Assembly: GCA_029817715.1 (NCBI GenBank)
Contig: JARUPY010000289.1
Location: forward strand, 1 to 64,000
DNA from: Melastoma dodecandrum
Lineage: Eukaryota > Streptophyta > Magnoliopsida > Myrtales > Melastomataceae
Length of the DNA: 64,000 nucleotides
Reading direction: 5' to 3'
Translations under genes and position numbers: made by a program
The notes under the pieces: generated by a model
The model's input: the letters and a program-made list of their open reading frames with translations, nothing else
What the model was told of the DNA's origin: nothing
Databases searched by the model: none
Shown here: positions 45,029-53,601 of the stretch, one piece after another
Layout of the letters: each line of letters starts with the position of its first letter
Numbering within the stretch: the first letter of the stretch is position 1

Positions 45029-45128
45029 GTCATTCCGGCCGAGCGAAGCGAAGAGCCGGAACCGATGTGCTTCGCCCGCGACGAGAAGTGCACAGGCTCC
45101 GGGTTCGGCTACGTCGCCCCGGAATGAC
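45029..45128. repeat. Palindromic intergenic repeat after rplT
   Basis: The ends are inverted copies: gtcattccgg on the left and ccggaatgac on the right, with inner agagccggaacc and ggctccgggttcgg arms. It sits between the convergent rplT and AmpG genes and may act as a terminator or simply be a dispersed element. Confidence 0.7.
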
Positions 45129-45141
45129 GCGCGCGGAGCTT

Positions 45142-46488
45142 TCAAGAGTATCGATCGCTCAGTGGGTCGTCGCGGGCAGGGCCGCGTCGGCCTCGCCCGG
45201 TGCCGCGTCGATTCTCGGGTCGTGGAGGGCCGGCCTGCAGCCGGCGCATGAGCAGGCATAGCAGCAGGATCGGCACCGCCAGCGACGAGCAGGCGATGAA
45301 GAAGGGACCGAAGCCGATCGCCTTCACCGCGAAGCCCGAGAAGCTCTTGAGCACGATGCCGGTGAGCGCGAACAACGAGCTCAGGATCGCGTACTGGCTG
45401 GACGCTAGCCGCGGCGAGACCAGCGACGACATGTAGAAGGCGAGCGCGGCGCCGGCGAAGCTTCCGGAAAAGTTCTCGATGCTCACGGACAGCGTCAGCA
45501 CCGTGAAGTCGCGGCCGGCCGCGGCGAGCCACGCCAGGCTGAGGTGCGAGGAGGCCGCGGCGACGCCGCCGATGATCAAGGCCGGCATCATGCCGAGTCG
45601 GGCGATCGCCGCGGCGCCGGCGAAGGCACCGATCGCGCCGACGATCACGCCGTAGACCTTGGTGATCGTCGCGATCTCGCTCTTGGGGAAGAACTTGAGA
45701 TAGAGCGGATACGACAGCTGCCCGGTCAGAAAATCCGGGAGCCGGTACAACGTCACGAGCAGCATCATCGGGACGAGCACCCACCCGAAGCGTCGCCAGA
45801 AGTCGACGAAGGGCGCGAAGAAGTCGCCTTGGAAGACCGACGTGCGCGGGAGCCGCTCGTCGGGTTGCCTGTCGACCCGCTTCGACATCAGGCTGCCGGC
45901 GAGGCCGACGCCCATCACCGCCGCCATGGCGAGATAGGCGGCCCGCCAGCTGACGAATTGCGCGATGTAGAGGGCGCCGGCCTGGCTGCAGAAGAAGGAG
46001 AGCCTGTAGCCCAGCGCGTAGACTGCGGCCATCGTGCCCTGCTGCTCGAGTGGTGCCGCCTTGACGCGCCAGCCGTCGACGAGGATGTCCTGCGTCGCCG
46101 CCGCGAAGGCCGTCCAGCACGACAGCGCGATGAGCTGGGTAAGGTGTTGGCGCGGGTCGGTGAAGGCGAGGCCGACGAGGCCGAGCACGACGGCGAGCTG
46201 GGCCAGGATGAGCCACGCCTTCGATCGGCCGAGCCGGCGGCCGAGCCACGGCGCGTCGTATGCGTCGAGGGCGGGCGCCCAGATGAATTTCAGCGCGTAG
46301 AAAAGCCCGGTTAGGCCGACGAGGCCGATCGTCTCGATGGCGACCTTGCTGTCCGTCAATAGCGCGGATTGCGTGCCATGAAGCAGGGGAAACGGCAGTC
46401 CCGATCCGAAGCCGAGCAGCAGCATCACCCCGTGCGTGCGGTCCGAAAGGGCGGTCTTGAGCAATTGCTTGATCGAAGGGTTCGCCAT
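45142..46488 (-). CDS. AmpG-like muropeptide MFS transporter
   Basis: This 448-residue transporter has about twelve helices. The N-terminus MLLLGFGSGLPFPLLHGTQSALL and FYALKFIWAPALDAYDAPWLGRRLGRSKAWL are hallmarks of the AmpG family, which imports anhydro-muropeptides for wall recycling. DILVDGWRVKAAPLEQQGTMAAVY also fits. The start at 46488 (MANPSIKQLL) is chosen because upstream residues have low-complexity composition. No beta-lactamase gene is adjacent. Confidence 0.85.
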   Translation of the reverse strand: MANPSIKQLLKTALSDRTHGVMLLLGFGSGLPFPLLHGTQSALLTDSKVAIETIGLVGLTGLFYALKFIWAPALDAYDAPWLGRRLGRSKAWLILAQLAVVLGLVGLAFTDPRQHLTQLIALSCWTAFAAATQDILVDGWRVKAAPLEQQGTMAAVYALGYRLSFFCSQAGALYIAQFVSWRAAYLAMAAVMGVGLAGSLMSKRVDRQPDERLPRTSVFQGDFFAPFVDFWRRFGWVLVPMMLLVTLYRLPDFLTGQLSYPLYLKFFPKSEIATITKVYGVIVGAIGAFAGAAAIARLGMMPALIIGGVAAASSHLSLAWLAAAGRDFTVLTLSVSIENFSGSFAGAALAFYMSSLVSPRLASSQYAILSSLFALTGIVLKSFSGFAVKAIGFGPFFIACSSLAVPILLLCLLMRRLQAGPPRPENRRGTGRGRRGPARDDPLSDRYS

Positions 46489-47053
46489 GTCAGCCCGCGC
46501 GGTCTTCGGCGGCGATGCGCGGCTGCCTGGTTCGGCGAGTCCGTTCGATGGCGTCGGATTTTTCACAACCCGGACGGGTCATCATCGGGGCGAGCCCATG
46601 GCTATCCGTTTCAGTCCCAACCTTTTCGAAAAGGTGCGGCCGAGAGTCGATTTTCCACCAATCATGGCCGGGCTCGTCCCGGCCATCCACGCCGGGACAT
46701 CGCGGCTCGTCCTGCAGAATTGGCGCAATGTCTCGGCGTGGGTGCCCGGCACAAGGCCGGGCATGACCCGTTTGGGTTGTTTGAAGCAGCTCGGGATCAA
46801 CCGATTTCGGCGAACCGGACAGCCGTCGGGTGATCCGCGCCGATCGGACAGCCACGGCGCCGACGCGGTCGCCGGGTGTCGGCACGAGGGCGACCATCCT
46901 CTCGGCATGGATCTCGCGCGAGCTCGGGCGAATCGGGCGTTCAATCATCCCGCATCCTCGCACGAGACACGGTGCGCCACGAAACGCCGCCTGCCGGCGC
47001 CATCAGTTGGTCACAGCCTTTGTCCATCGAGCCCTTTTGCGAGGAGCGACTGG
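46489..47053. other. Intergenic region with a REP-like element
   Basis: There is no convincing gene in these 565 bases. They contain the dispersed repeat at 46662-46767 and probable promoters for the AmpG gene (leftwards) and the small protein at 47054 (rightwards). Confidence 0.5.
46662..46767. repeat. REP-like palindromic dispersed repeat
   Basis: It is the same element as at 25361-25468 but in the opposite orientation. Its reverse complement begins gtcatgcccggccttgtgcc and shares the cacccacgccgagaca block. The core between the arms differs. Confidence 0.8.
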
Positions 47054-47602
47054 ATGAGACGTGCCGCATCGACCGCGCTGACGGTCCTGCCGATCCTCGC
47101 GTTGGCGGCCCTCCTTGCCTGGTACACGATGCGGCCCAGCGGGCGGACGCCCGAAGGGTATCCGCTTCTGACCGCGATGCCGGCCGCCGAGAGCTTCGCG
47201 CCGAGCACCCCGCCGGCGGGTCCGGTACTGCGCAACACCTCGAAAAGCGATCTCGCGGTGGGCTTCGGCTATCAGGTCGGCGGCGTCCCCTATGCCTATA
47301 CCCTGCGGCTCGCCTTTCCGGAGGGCGCCGACCAGGGCCAGGCGACCGTTACGGCCTCGCAGGCCGACCATGCCCGTACGACCGAGGTGCCGACGACGCG
47401 CCGCTGGGACGTGCCGCGCGGCGCATATGCGGTGGCGGTGCAGGCGGCGCCCGATGCGAGCGTTCCGGCGCTCTGCCTCAAGGCGGTGATCGGGCCGAGC
47501 AACAAAGGTTACGACCTGAGCGATGCCTCGCTGTGCGTGGCGCAGCGCGACGGGCGCGGCGCCTGCCACCCCGAGACGCTCGCCTGCGGGCTGATTCGCT
47601 AG
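47054..47602 (+). CDS. Hypothetical exported protein
   Basis: The 182-residue protein has an N-terminal signal or anchor (ALTVLPILALAALLAWYTM). The mature part is beta-rich (TSKSDLAVGFGYQVGGVPYAYTLRLAFPEGA) and ends with four Cys in SDASLCVAQRDGRGACHPETLACG together with LCLKAV, perhaps two disulfides. I do not recognise the family. A GAGGAG site precedes the ATG. It is probably periplasmic and stands alone. Confidence 0.65.
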   Translation: MRRAASTALTVLPILALAALLAWYTMRPSGRTPEGYPLLTAMPAAESFAPSTPPAGPVLRNTSKSDLAVGFGYQVGGVPYAYTLRLAFPEGADQGQATVTASQADHARTTEVPTTRRWDVPRGAYAVAVQAAPDASVPALCLKAVIGPSNKGYDLSDASLCVAQRDGRGACHPETLACGLIR

Positions 47603-47854
47603 CGCCCGCAGGGGCTTAGGCGCGGCGCGCGCGACATTCACCCAACGTTCACGCTAGAATCGCGTTGCCGCAAGATTTGTGGCGCAGAAATGGCCGAATT
47701 TACCAAACGCGCCACGGCCCGCACGCCGCCGAGGCGCGCCTCTCCCTCGCAAGACGGCGGTTTCCCGCGCGCCGATCGCCCCGCGGCACGGTTAACGCGG
47801 TTGCGTCGAATTCGAGGGATTTTCTTGCGCCGGCGCTAGAGGGCGCCCGGCACG

Positions 47855-48547
47855 ATGGCCCTATCGAGAACGGGGCTCATCATCGTGCGTACCGGCGTCA
47901 CCAAGACCATCATCATCGCCGTCTCCTTCGTCGCCGCGCTGATCGCGGCGCGCCAGGCGGACGCCCAGACCCTGCGCGTCACCGATGTGCAGGCGGGCTA
48001 CGCGGCGGTCGGCGGAGCCACCCGCACCCCTTACGGGTGGGCGGACCTCTGCGGACGCCAGCCGCAGGAGTGCAGCGTCGACGTGCTCGAGCCGGCCGAT
48101 CTGCGCCTCACCGCCAAGACCCTGCGCATCCTCGAGGAGGTCAACGCCCAGGTGAACGCGGAGATCGTGCCGGTCTCCAACTGGGACCATTGGGGCACTA
48201 TGCTCGACCACTGGGACTATCCCACCGACGGCAAGGGTGACTGCAAGATCTACGCGCTGTGGAAGCGCAAGCTGCTTCTCGACGCCGGCTTCCCGCGCCA
48301 GGCCGTGCTGATGACGATCGTTCGCGACCTCGAAGGCAATGGTCACACGATCCTGACCGTGAAGACCGACCGCGGCGATCTCATCCTCGACAATATGGTC
48401 GCCGAGATCCGCGCCTGGGACGCGACCGGCTACACCTTCGTCAAGCGCCAGTCGCAGAACGACCCGAACGTCTGGGTGTCGATCGGCCCCTCGACCGATC
48501 GCCGCGCCATCGCCGGCCTGATCGCCGCCGACCGGCGGATGAACTGA
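47855..48547 (+). CDS. Transglutaminase-like cysteine peptidase (DUF920 type)
   Basis: The 230-residue exported protein has the bacterial transglutaminase-like cysteine peptidase pattern. The Cys is in YPTDGKGDCKIYALWKRKLLL, the His in DLEGNGHTILTVKT and the Asp in GDLILDNM. PYGWADLC and CSVDVL give a likely disulfide pair. The family often pairs with LapD-like or type I-secreted surface systems, none of which is seen here. A GTG at 47885 would give a more compact signal peptide. A close paralogue lies at 50235-50909. Confidence 0.88.
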   Translation: MALSRTGLIIVRTGVTKTIIIAVSFVAALIAARQADAQTLRVTDVQAGYAAVGGATRTPYGWADLCGRQPQECSVDVLEPADLRLTAKTLRILEEVNAQVNAEIVPVSNWDHWGTMLDHWDYPTDGKGDCKIYALWKRKLLLDAGFPRQAVLMTIVRDLEGNGHTILTVKTDRGDLILDNMVAEIRAWDATGYTFVKRQSQNDPNVWVSIGPSTDRRAIAGLIAADRRMN

Positions 48548-48559
48548 GGGGCAGCGCCG

Positions 48560-48850
48560 TTACGCCGGTGCCGTCGAGACGTTCAGCCTCAAACCAAGTG
48601 CCTTGACGATGCCCAGCAGCGTGCTCAGCTGAAGATGGCCTTTCGCCGAGAGCGCGTCGTGAAGCTCCTCATGAGAAAGTCCCGTCGCTTCGGCGAGATC
48701 ATTTATCCCACGAGCCTTTGCTATGTCGCCAAGCGCGGCCGCGATCAGACTTAGATCGCCATCCTCCAAGGCGGCTTCGAGATAGCCGATCTGGCGCTCC
48801 TCGGTCTTGATATGGTCTTGAATTGACCAGGGCGTCGTCTCAAGCGGCAT
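48560..48850 (-). CDS. Antitoxin, HigA-like addiction module antidote
   Basis: The 96-residue protein has a helix-turn-helix: LIAAALGDIAKARGINDLAEATGLSHEELHDAL, followed by a HLQLSTLLGIVKALGLRL end typical of antidotes paired with small RelE-like killers. It directly follows the toxin gene (toxin first), the HigBA-type order, and probably represses the shared promoter. Confidence 0.88.
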   Translation of the reverse strand: MPLETTPWSIQDHIKTEERQIGYLEAALEDGDLSLIAAALGDIAKARGINDLAEATGLSHEELHDALSAKGHLQLSTLLGIVKALGLRLNVSTAPA

Positions 48851-48851
48851 C

Positions 48852-49142
48852 TTAAATTTCCTTCGCCATCCTCTTCGCGAGCCTTACGTCTCGATCCTGA
48901 GTTCGCTTGTCGCCGCCACACAGCAGGACGATGATCGTCTTTCCCCGCCGCACGAAATAGATTCGATACCCGGGACCGTAATCCACGCGCATCTCGCCGA
49001 TGCCATCAAAAAACTTGACGTCGCCGGGATTGTCCAGCTCGAGGCGGCGGATGCGCGATGCAATCCTATCCGCTGCATTTGCATCGCGAAGCGCGCGAAA
49101 CCAATCGGTAAATCTCCTAGTCTGACGAACCTCGGTCGGCAT
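48852..49142 (-). CDS. RelE/HigB-like addiction module toxin
   Basis: The 96-residue basic protein has RRFTDWFRALRDANAADRI as N-terminal helix, GVKFF-type strand (GDVKFFDGIGEMRVDYGPGY) and IYFVRRGKTIIVLLCGGDK, the core of the small phage-derived Gp49/HigB-like killer family. One base separates it from the antitoxin. Confidence 0.9.
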   Translation of the reverse strand: MPTEVRQTRRFTDWFRALRDANAADRIASRIRRLELDNPGDVKFFDGIGEMRVDYGPGYRIYFVRRGKTIIVLLCGGDKRTQDRDVRLAKRMAKEI

Positions 49143-49298
49143 CGGAAACTGTCAAAATGTCCACATTCCGACAAATATGTCTCGGGCGTGCGGACGTCGA
49201 CAAGACCGCTCCGCCGTTTGAGCGATTGCGGCCAAGGAGCCTCAACGCGTAGGCATCGAGATCGCCCGGCCACCGCCGGCCTGTCGGGAGTGCGCACG

Positions 49299-50144
49299 AT
49301 GGTCGAGCTGGGTACGGTCTCCGCGCTGCGGCGCTTTCCCGTAAAATCCATGCTCGGCGAGGTGCTCGATCGTTGCGCCGTCACCTCACGCGGGGTCGAG
49401 GGCGACCGCGCCTACGCGCTCGTCGATACCGAGACCGGCAAGGTGGCCACGGCGAAGCGTCCGCACCTGTGGCGCGGGCTCCTCGCCTTCCAGGTCGAGC
49501 ACACGGACGCGGGCCTGCGCATCGTGTTCCCCGACGGCACGCGCGTCGCCGCCGACACGCCCGATATCGACGCGCGCCTGTCGCGGGCGCTCGGCCGGCC
49601 TGTCACCCTCTCGGCGCTGCGCGCGCCCGGCGCCTCCGTCGAGCGCGCGCGGCCAGACGAGGTGATGGAGAAAGGCGCCGATTCGGCCGAGGTCGGCGCC
49701 GACCCGCTCGAGCTCGCCCAGGCGGCGCCGGAGGGCGGCTTCTTCGACTACGCGCCGATCAGCGTGCTGACGACCGCGAGCCTCGCCAAGGTCGCCGGAG
49801 CGGTGCCCGACGAGCCGATCGCGCTCGAGCGCTATCGGCCCAACATCATCATCGAGATGCCGAATCTACCGCCCTTCGCCGAGAACGACTGGCGCGGCAA
49901 GATGCTGCGCATCGGCCCCGAGCTGGCCTTGAAGCTCGACATCCCCACGCCGCGTTGCGCGATCCCGATGCTCGCCTACGCAGACCAGCCGGCGGCGACC
50001 GGCGCCGTGGCCGCCGTCAACCGGCTCAACCGCATCGAGCTGCCGGAGCTCGGCCCCGGCACCTTCCCCTGCCTGGGCGTCTTCGCGACGGTCGCCGCCG
50101 CCGGCGAGGCGCATGTCGGCGACGCGGTGCGGCTGGAGGGATAG
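49299..50144 (+). CDS. MOSC domain protein
   Basis: The 281-residue protein has an N-terminal MOSC beta-barrel (GTVSALRRFPVKSMLGE, VEGDRAYALVDTETGKVATAKRP) and a C-terminal MOSC domain with LERYRPNIIIEMP, the conserved Cys in IPTPRCAIPMLAYA and GVFATVAAAGEAHVGD. Such proteins bind molybdenum cofactor and may be N-hydroxylated-compound reductases, or deliver sulfur to metals. The start at 49299 after GGGAG fits the family. It lies between the toxin-antitoxin pair and the second peptidase. Confidence 0.87.
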   Translation: MVELGTVSALRRFPVKSMLGEVLDRCAVTSRGVEGDRAYALVDTETGKVATAKRPHLWRGLLAFQVEHTDAGLRIVFPDGTRVAADTPDIDARLSRALGRPVTLSALRAPGASVERARPDEVMEKGADSAEVGADPLELAQAAPEGGFFDYAPISVLTTASLAKVAGAVPDEPIALERYRPNIIIEMPNLPPFAENDWRGKMLRIGPELALKLDIPTPRCAIPMLAYADQPAATGAVAAVNRLNRIELPELGPGTFPCLGVFATVAAAGEAHVGDAVRLEG

Positions 50145-50157
50145 CCGGCTGGGGACA

Positions 50158-50173
50158 TTAACTAACTCTTAAC
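50158..50173 (+). promoter_or_regulatory. CtrA box (exact TTAA-N7-TTAAC)
   Basis: The sequence TTAACTAACTCTTAAC matches the full CtrA recognition sequence of alphaproteobacteria exactly, in an otherwise GC-rich region. It lies 62 bases before the second transglutaminase-like peptidase gene. Confidence 0.6.
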
Positions 50174-50234
50174 CAAATCATTGACCGCGGCCACGCTTGC
50201 CACGACATTGCTCAGGTCGGTTGGGGATCGCGGC

Positions 50235-50909
50235 ATGCTGAACTGGGCCTTGCGACTGAGCGTCCTCGCCGCGCTCTGCGCTTTCGCCGCGCCGATCGTC
50301 GCCGTGCCGGCTTTCGCCGCGCACGCCAGGCCGCATTCCCATCACGTCGACGCGATCGCCGCGGTGCTGGCGCCGAGCCACGCCGCGCGCGTCGGCGACG
50401 TCACCCGGGTACCCTACGGCTGGGCGGACTTCTGCACGCGGCGCGCAGCGGAGTGCCGCGTCGAGGTGGCCGATCCCGTCGACGTCGTGCTGACCCCGCA
50501 GGTGATGCGCACGCTCGACGACGTCAACGCGCGCGCCAATGCGGAGATCGAGCCGGTCTCGAATCTCGACCACTGGGGCACCACGCTCGACCATTGGGAT
50601 TATCCGGTGGACGGCAAGGGCGACTGCAAGGTCTATGCGCTCTACAAGCGCAAGCTGCTCATCGACGCCGGCTTCCCGCGTCAGGCGCTGCTGATGACCA
50701 TCGTCCGCGACCTCGAGGGTAACGGGCATACGATCCTCACCGTGAAGACCGACAAGGGCGACCTGATCCTCGACAACATGGTCGGCGAGATCCGGTTTTG
50801 GGACGAAACAGGCTACAAGTTCGTCAAGCGTCATTCGCAGGAAGACCCCAACGTTTGGGTGTCGATCGGCCCGGCGACGATGCCGGGCACCACGGCGGGC
50901 GTGAACTGA
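50235..50909 (+). CDS. Transglutaminase-like cysteine peptidase (DUF920 type), paralogue
   Basis: The 224-residue exported protein is strongly similar to that at 47855-48547 from PYGWADFC to the end: LDHWDYPVDGKGDCKVYALYKRKLL (Cys), VRDLEGNGHTILTVKT (His) and LILDNMVGEIRFWD (Asp). The signal peptide is ALRLSVLAALCAFAAPIVAVPAFAA. The start at 50235 is preceded by GGGGAT. Unlike its partner it has an exact CtrA box upstream, suggesting cell-cycle timing. Both are likely periplasmic. Confidence 0.9.
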   Translation: MLNWALRLSVLAALCAFAAPIVAVPAFAAHARPHSHHVDAIAAVLAPSHAARVGDVTRVPYGWADFCTRRAAECRVEVADPVDVVLTPQVMRTLDDVNARANAEIEPVSNLDHWGTTLDHWDYPVDGKGDCKVYALYKRKLLIDAGFPRQALLMTIVRDLEGNGHTILTVKTDKGDLILDNMVGEIRFWDETGYKFVKRHSQEDPNVWVSIGPATMPGTTAGVN

Positions 50910-51032
50910 CCGGCCTCGCCTCGTTTTGGCAGCGGACCTGGATTTTGGTCTTACGCCTCTAGGATTACACGCGAAGGTTCGCGGCATCTGCTAGGATCGC
51001 CGCCGCTCGACCGCCTCGCGAGGGAGCTGAAG

Positions 51033-52458
51033 ATGCGCGTCACGACCCTTTTGCTCGGAATTTCGCTCGCCGCGATGGTGCAGCCGCTCGCGGCGCAGAC
51101 GCCGCCGGCCGTCCAGACCGCCGAAGCGAAGAGCGGGACGGCGCCGGCGGGTCGCATCGGCTCGCTCAGCCCGGACGAGGCGCGGCGCGCCGAGCGTGCC
51201 CGCAAGCGCGCCGCCGCCAAGGCGGCGCCGGCGAAGGCGGCGCAGGAAGCCAAGGCCGCGCGCGAGGCGAAGGCTGCTGCCGACGCGAAGGCGGCACAGG
51301 AGGCCAAGGCCGCGCGCGAGGCGAAGGCTGCTGCCGACGCGAAGGCGGCACAGGAGGCAAAGGCCGCACGCGAGGCCAAAGCTGCGCAGGAGGCGAAAGC
51401 CGCAAGAGAGGCGAGAGCCGCCCAGGTGGCCAAGGCTGCGCAAGAGGCGAAAGCCGCGCGGGAAGCGAAAGCTGCTCAGGCGGCCAAGGCAGCGCAGGAG
51501 GCCAAGGCTGCGCGTGAAGCGAAGGCTGCTCAGGCGGCCAAGGCAGCGCAGGAGGCCAAGGCCGCACGGGAAGCAAAGGCCGCGCAAGAGGCGAAGGCTG
51601 CGCAGGCGGCCAAGGCTGCACGGGAAGAGAGGGTCGCTCAAGAGGCGAAAGCCGCGCAGGAGGCCAAGGCCGCACGGGAAGCCAAGGCCGCCCAGGAGGC
51701 GAAGGCTGCGCAGGAGGCCAAGGCCGCGCGGGAAGCCAAGGCTGCGCAGGAGGCGAAGGCTGCGCAGGAGGCTAAGGCCGCGCAAGAGGCGAAGGCTGCG
51801 CAGGAGGCCAAGGCTGCGCAGGAAGCCAAGGCCGTCCAGGAGGCGAAGGCTGCGCGCGAAGCGAAGGCCGTCCAGGAGGCGAAGGCTGCGCAGGAGGCCA
51901 AGACCGCGCGGGAAGCCAAGGCCGCCCAGGAGGCAAGAGCCGCGCAAGAGGCGAAGGCCGCGCAACAGGTCAAGGCCTCTCAGGAGGCGAAGGCCCGCGC
52001 AACAGGTCAAGGCCTCTCAGGAGGCGAAAGCCGCGCAGGAAGCCCCATCCGCGACGGCTCTCGAAGCCAAGGCGCCCCAGGATACCGTCAAGGCGCCGGC
52101 ACCGAAGCAGGCGGCGGCGAAGAGCGCACCCGACGAGGGCGCACGTCGGGCGCCGGCGGACCATGTGGCGCATTCGCAGCCGAAAGCGCGTCATGTCGCC
52201 ATGCGCCGGCACCGCGAGCCGTATGCGCGAGCGCCGTGGACGCGCCGTTACGAGGCCGGCCGGCCGGACTGGAGGCCGCGCGTCGGCGACGTCGTTCCGG
52301 CCGGCGTTCCGCTCTATCCGATGCCGCCCGGCTACGGGCCGCGACCGCCCTATCGTGCGGCCGGCGGGTTCGCGCCCGAGTGGGACGGATCGCGCCCCTA
52401 CGGCGCCCCGCCGTTCCCCGGCGAGCGGCGCGGCTTCTTCCGCGACGACGACGAGTAG
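51033..52458 (+). CDS. TolA-like Lys/Ala/Glu repeat protein (one-base insertion)
   Basis: A signal peptide (RVTTLLLGISLAAMVQPLAAQ) is followed by about 260 residues of KAAQEAKAAREA-type repeats, probably one long periplasmic alpha-helix like TolA. A Pro/Arg/Tyr-rich end follows (VAMRRHREPYARAPWTRRYEAG, FFRDDDE). The frame shifts at 51994-51996: the repeat copy just before reads gaaggccgcgcaacaggtc, while this one reads gaaggcccgcgcaacaggtc, with one extra C. Without it the protein of about 474 residues ends at 52458; as assembled it runs on in a wrong frame to 52835. Function is unknown; envelope spanning is inferred from composition. Confidence 0.75.
51237..52035 (+). repeat. 18-bp/36-bp coding repeat array
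   Basis: Dozens of variant copies of gcgcaggaggccaaggcc and gcgcgggaagcgaaggcc encode AQEAKA and AREAKA. The array lies inside the TolA-like gene and is prone to length change and assembly error. Confidence 0.85.
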
Positions 52459-52613
52459 GTCGCCGGAAAAGGCGATCCCGTATCTTTGGTGCTCTTCCGT
52501 ACGGGCGCAGATCGATCCGCGTGGAATGCCGAGGAAGCGAATGCGCGAACGCGAGGTCCAACACGGGCCGCGCTTGTGCGCATGCGTTCGATGCGAGCGT
52601 GATAAAGCTTAGG

Positions 52614-52703
52614 TGGCGGAGAGAGCGGGATTCGAACCCGCGATACGGTTTCCCGTATACACACTTTCCAGGCGTGCGCCTTCAACCACTCGGCCACCTC
52701 TCC
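52614..52703 (-). tRNA. tRNA-Ser (anticodon GGA)
   Basis: The cloverleaf is readable on the minus strand: acceptor GGAGAGG paired with the 3' TCTCTCC, a D-arm GCCGAGTGGTTGAAGGC, the anticodon loop CTGGAAA, a long variable arm (TACGGGAAACCGTA) as in class II tRNA, GCGGGTTCGAATCCCGC and an encoded CCA. Decodes UCC/UCU. Confidence 0.96.
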
Positions 52704-52771
52704 GTTCGACGGTATCGGGCCGGCCGCACCTCGAAGTCTGGTACTTCGAAGGTCCTGGACCTCGAGGCACT

Positions 52772-52846
52772 TGGAGCGGGCGAAGGGATTCGAACCCTCG
52801 ACCCCAACCTTGGCAAGGTTGTGCTCTACCCCTGAGCTACGCCCGC
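52772..52846 (-). tRNA. tRNA-Gly (anticodon GCC)
   Basis: On the minus strand the acceptor GCGGGCG pairs with CGCCCGC. The D-arm is GCTCAGGGGTAGAGC, the anticodon loop CTTGCCA, the T-arm GAGGGTTCGAATCCCTT, and CCA is encoded. It lies 68 bases from the tRNA-Ser gene on the same strand. Confidence 0.96.
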
Positions 52847-52968
52847 GTCCGTACGGCGACGCCGCCGTCGGGCGTGTATGGCGCAAACGACGGGGCGATG
52901 CAAACGCGAAATGCGGCGGCGTGCCGGGTGGCCCGAGCGTCGCTGAACCGTTGCCGCCGGCGCGCCGC

Positions 52969-53601
52969 TCAGCCGCGTGTGGCGCCGACCGGCAGGGTGG
53001 CGAGCCGCGTCATCTCCGGCGTCGCGAGGAGCCCGCGGTCGGCCGCGAAGGCGAGCACCAGGCTGGTCGCATCCTCGCCCCAGAAGAGCTCGCCGTCGAC
53101 GGCGAAGGTCGGCACGCCGAAGACGCCGGCCGCGATCGCCGCCTCGCCGTTGGCGCGCAGCGCACGCTTCACAGATTCGTCGGCGACGCGCGCGGCGAGA
53201 TCGGGCGCCTCGAGCCGCTCGGCCAGCGCCGCGAGCCCCGCCGGCGCGCCGACGTCGAGCCCGTCGCGCCAGATCGCGTCGAACACGGTTTCGACGACCG
53301 GCCAGTCGCCGCCCAGCGCCACGATCGCGCGCGAGGGGACGATCGGGTTGAACGGATGCCGCGGCGGAAAGCGGAACGGCAGGCCGAGCATCGCCGCCCG
53401 GTGCTGCGCGAGCCGGTAGGTGTGCAGCCGCTTCGGCGCGATCTCGGCCGGTCCCTTCTGGCCCCAGTGACCGAGGATGCCGCCGAGCACGATCGGCACG
53501 GGCCGCACGTCGAGCGCCGCGCGGACCTTCGCCATGTGCGCCTTGAGCTGCAGGTAGGCGAAGGGAGAGATGACGTCAAAATACCAGTCGGCCTCGGACA
53601 T
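52969..53601 (-). CDS. 2-hydroxychromene-2-carboxylate isomerase family protein (DsbA-like)
   Basis: The 210-residue thioredoxin-fold protein is of the kappa-class glutathione transferase branch. It begins [14 protein letters not shown], with Ser in place of the DsbA Cys motif (D-x-x-SP), and has [29 protein letters not shown] and [18 protein letters not shown]. Relatives isomerise a naphthalene-breakdown intermediate with glutathione, but many have other roles and no aromatic-degradation genes are nearby. No signal peptide is seen. Confidence 0.87.
   Translation of the reverse strand: MSEADWYFDVISPFAYLQLKAHMAKVRAALDVRPVPIVLGGILGHWGQKGPAEIAPKRLHTYRLAQHRAAMLGLPFRFPPRHPFNPIVPSRAIVALGGDWPVVETVFDAIWRDGLDVGAPAGLAALAERLEAPDLAARVADESVKRALRANGEAAIAAGVFGVPTFAVDGELFWGEDATSLVLAFAADRGLLATPEMTRLATLPVGATRG

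Noticed and set aside
51237..52035. Possible CRISPR array
   Set aside because: The repeats are short, contiguous, without unique spacers, and code for a Lys/Ala/Glu helix.
52459..52835. Extension of the TolA-like protein to 52835
   Set aside because: This reading depends on the extra C at 51994-51996 and runs across the tRNA-Ser gene; the alternative frame gives a sensible end at 52458.
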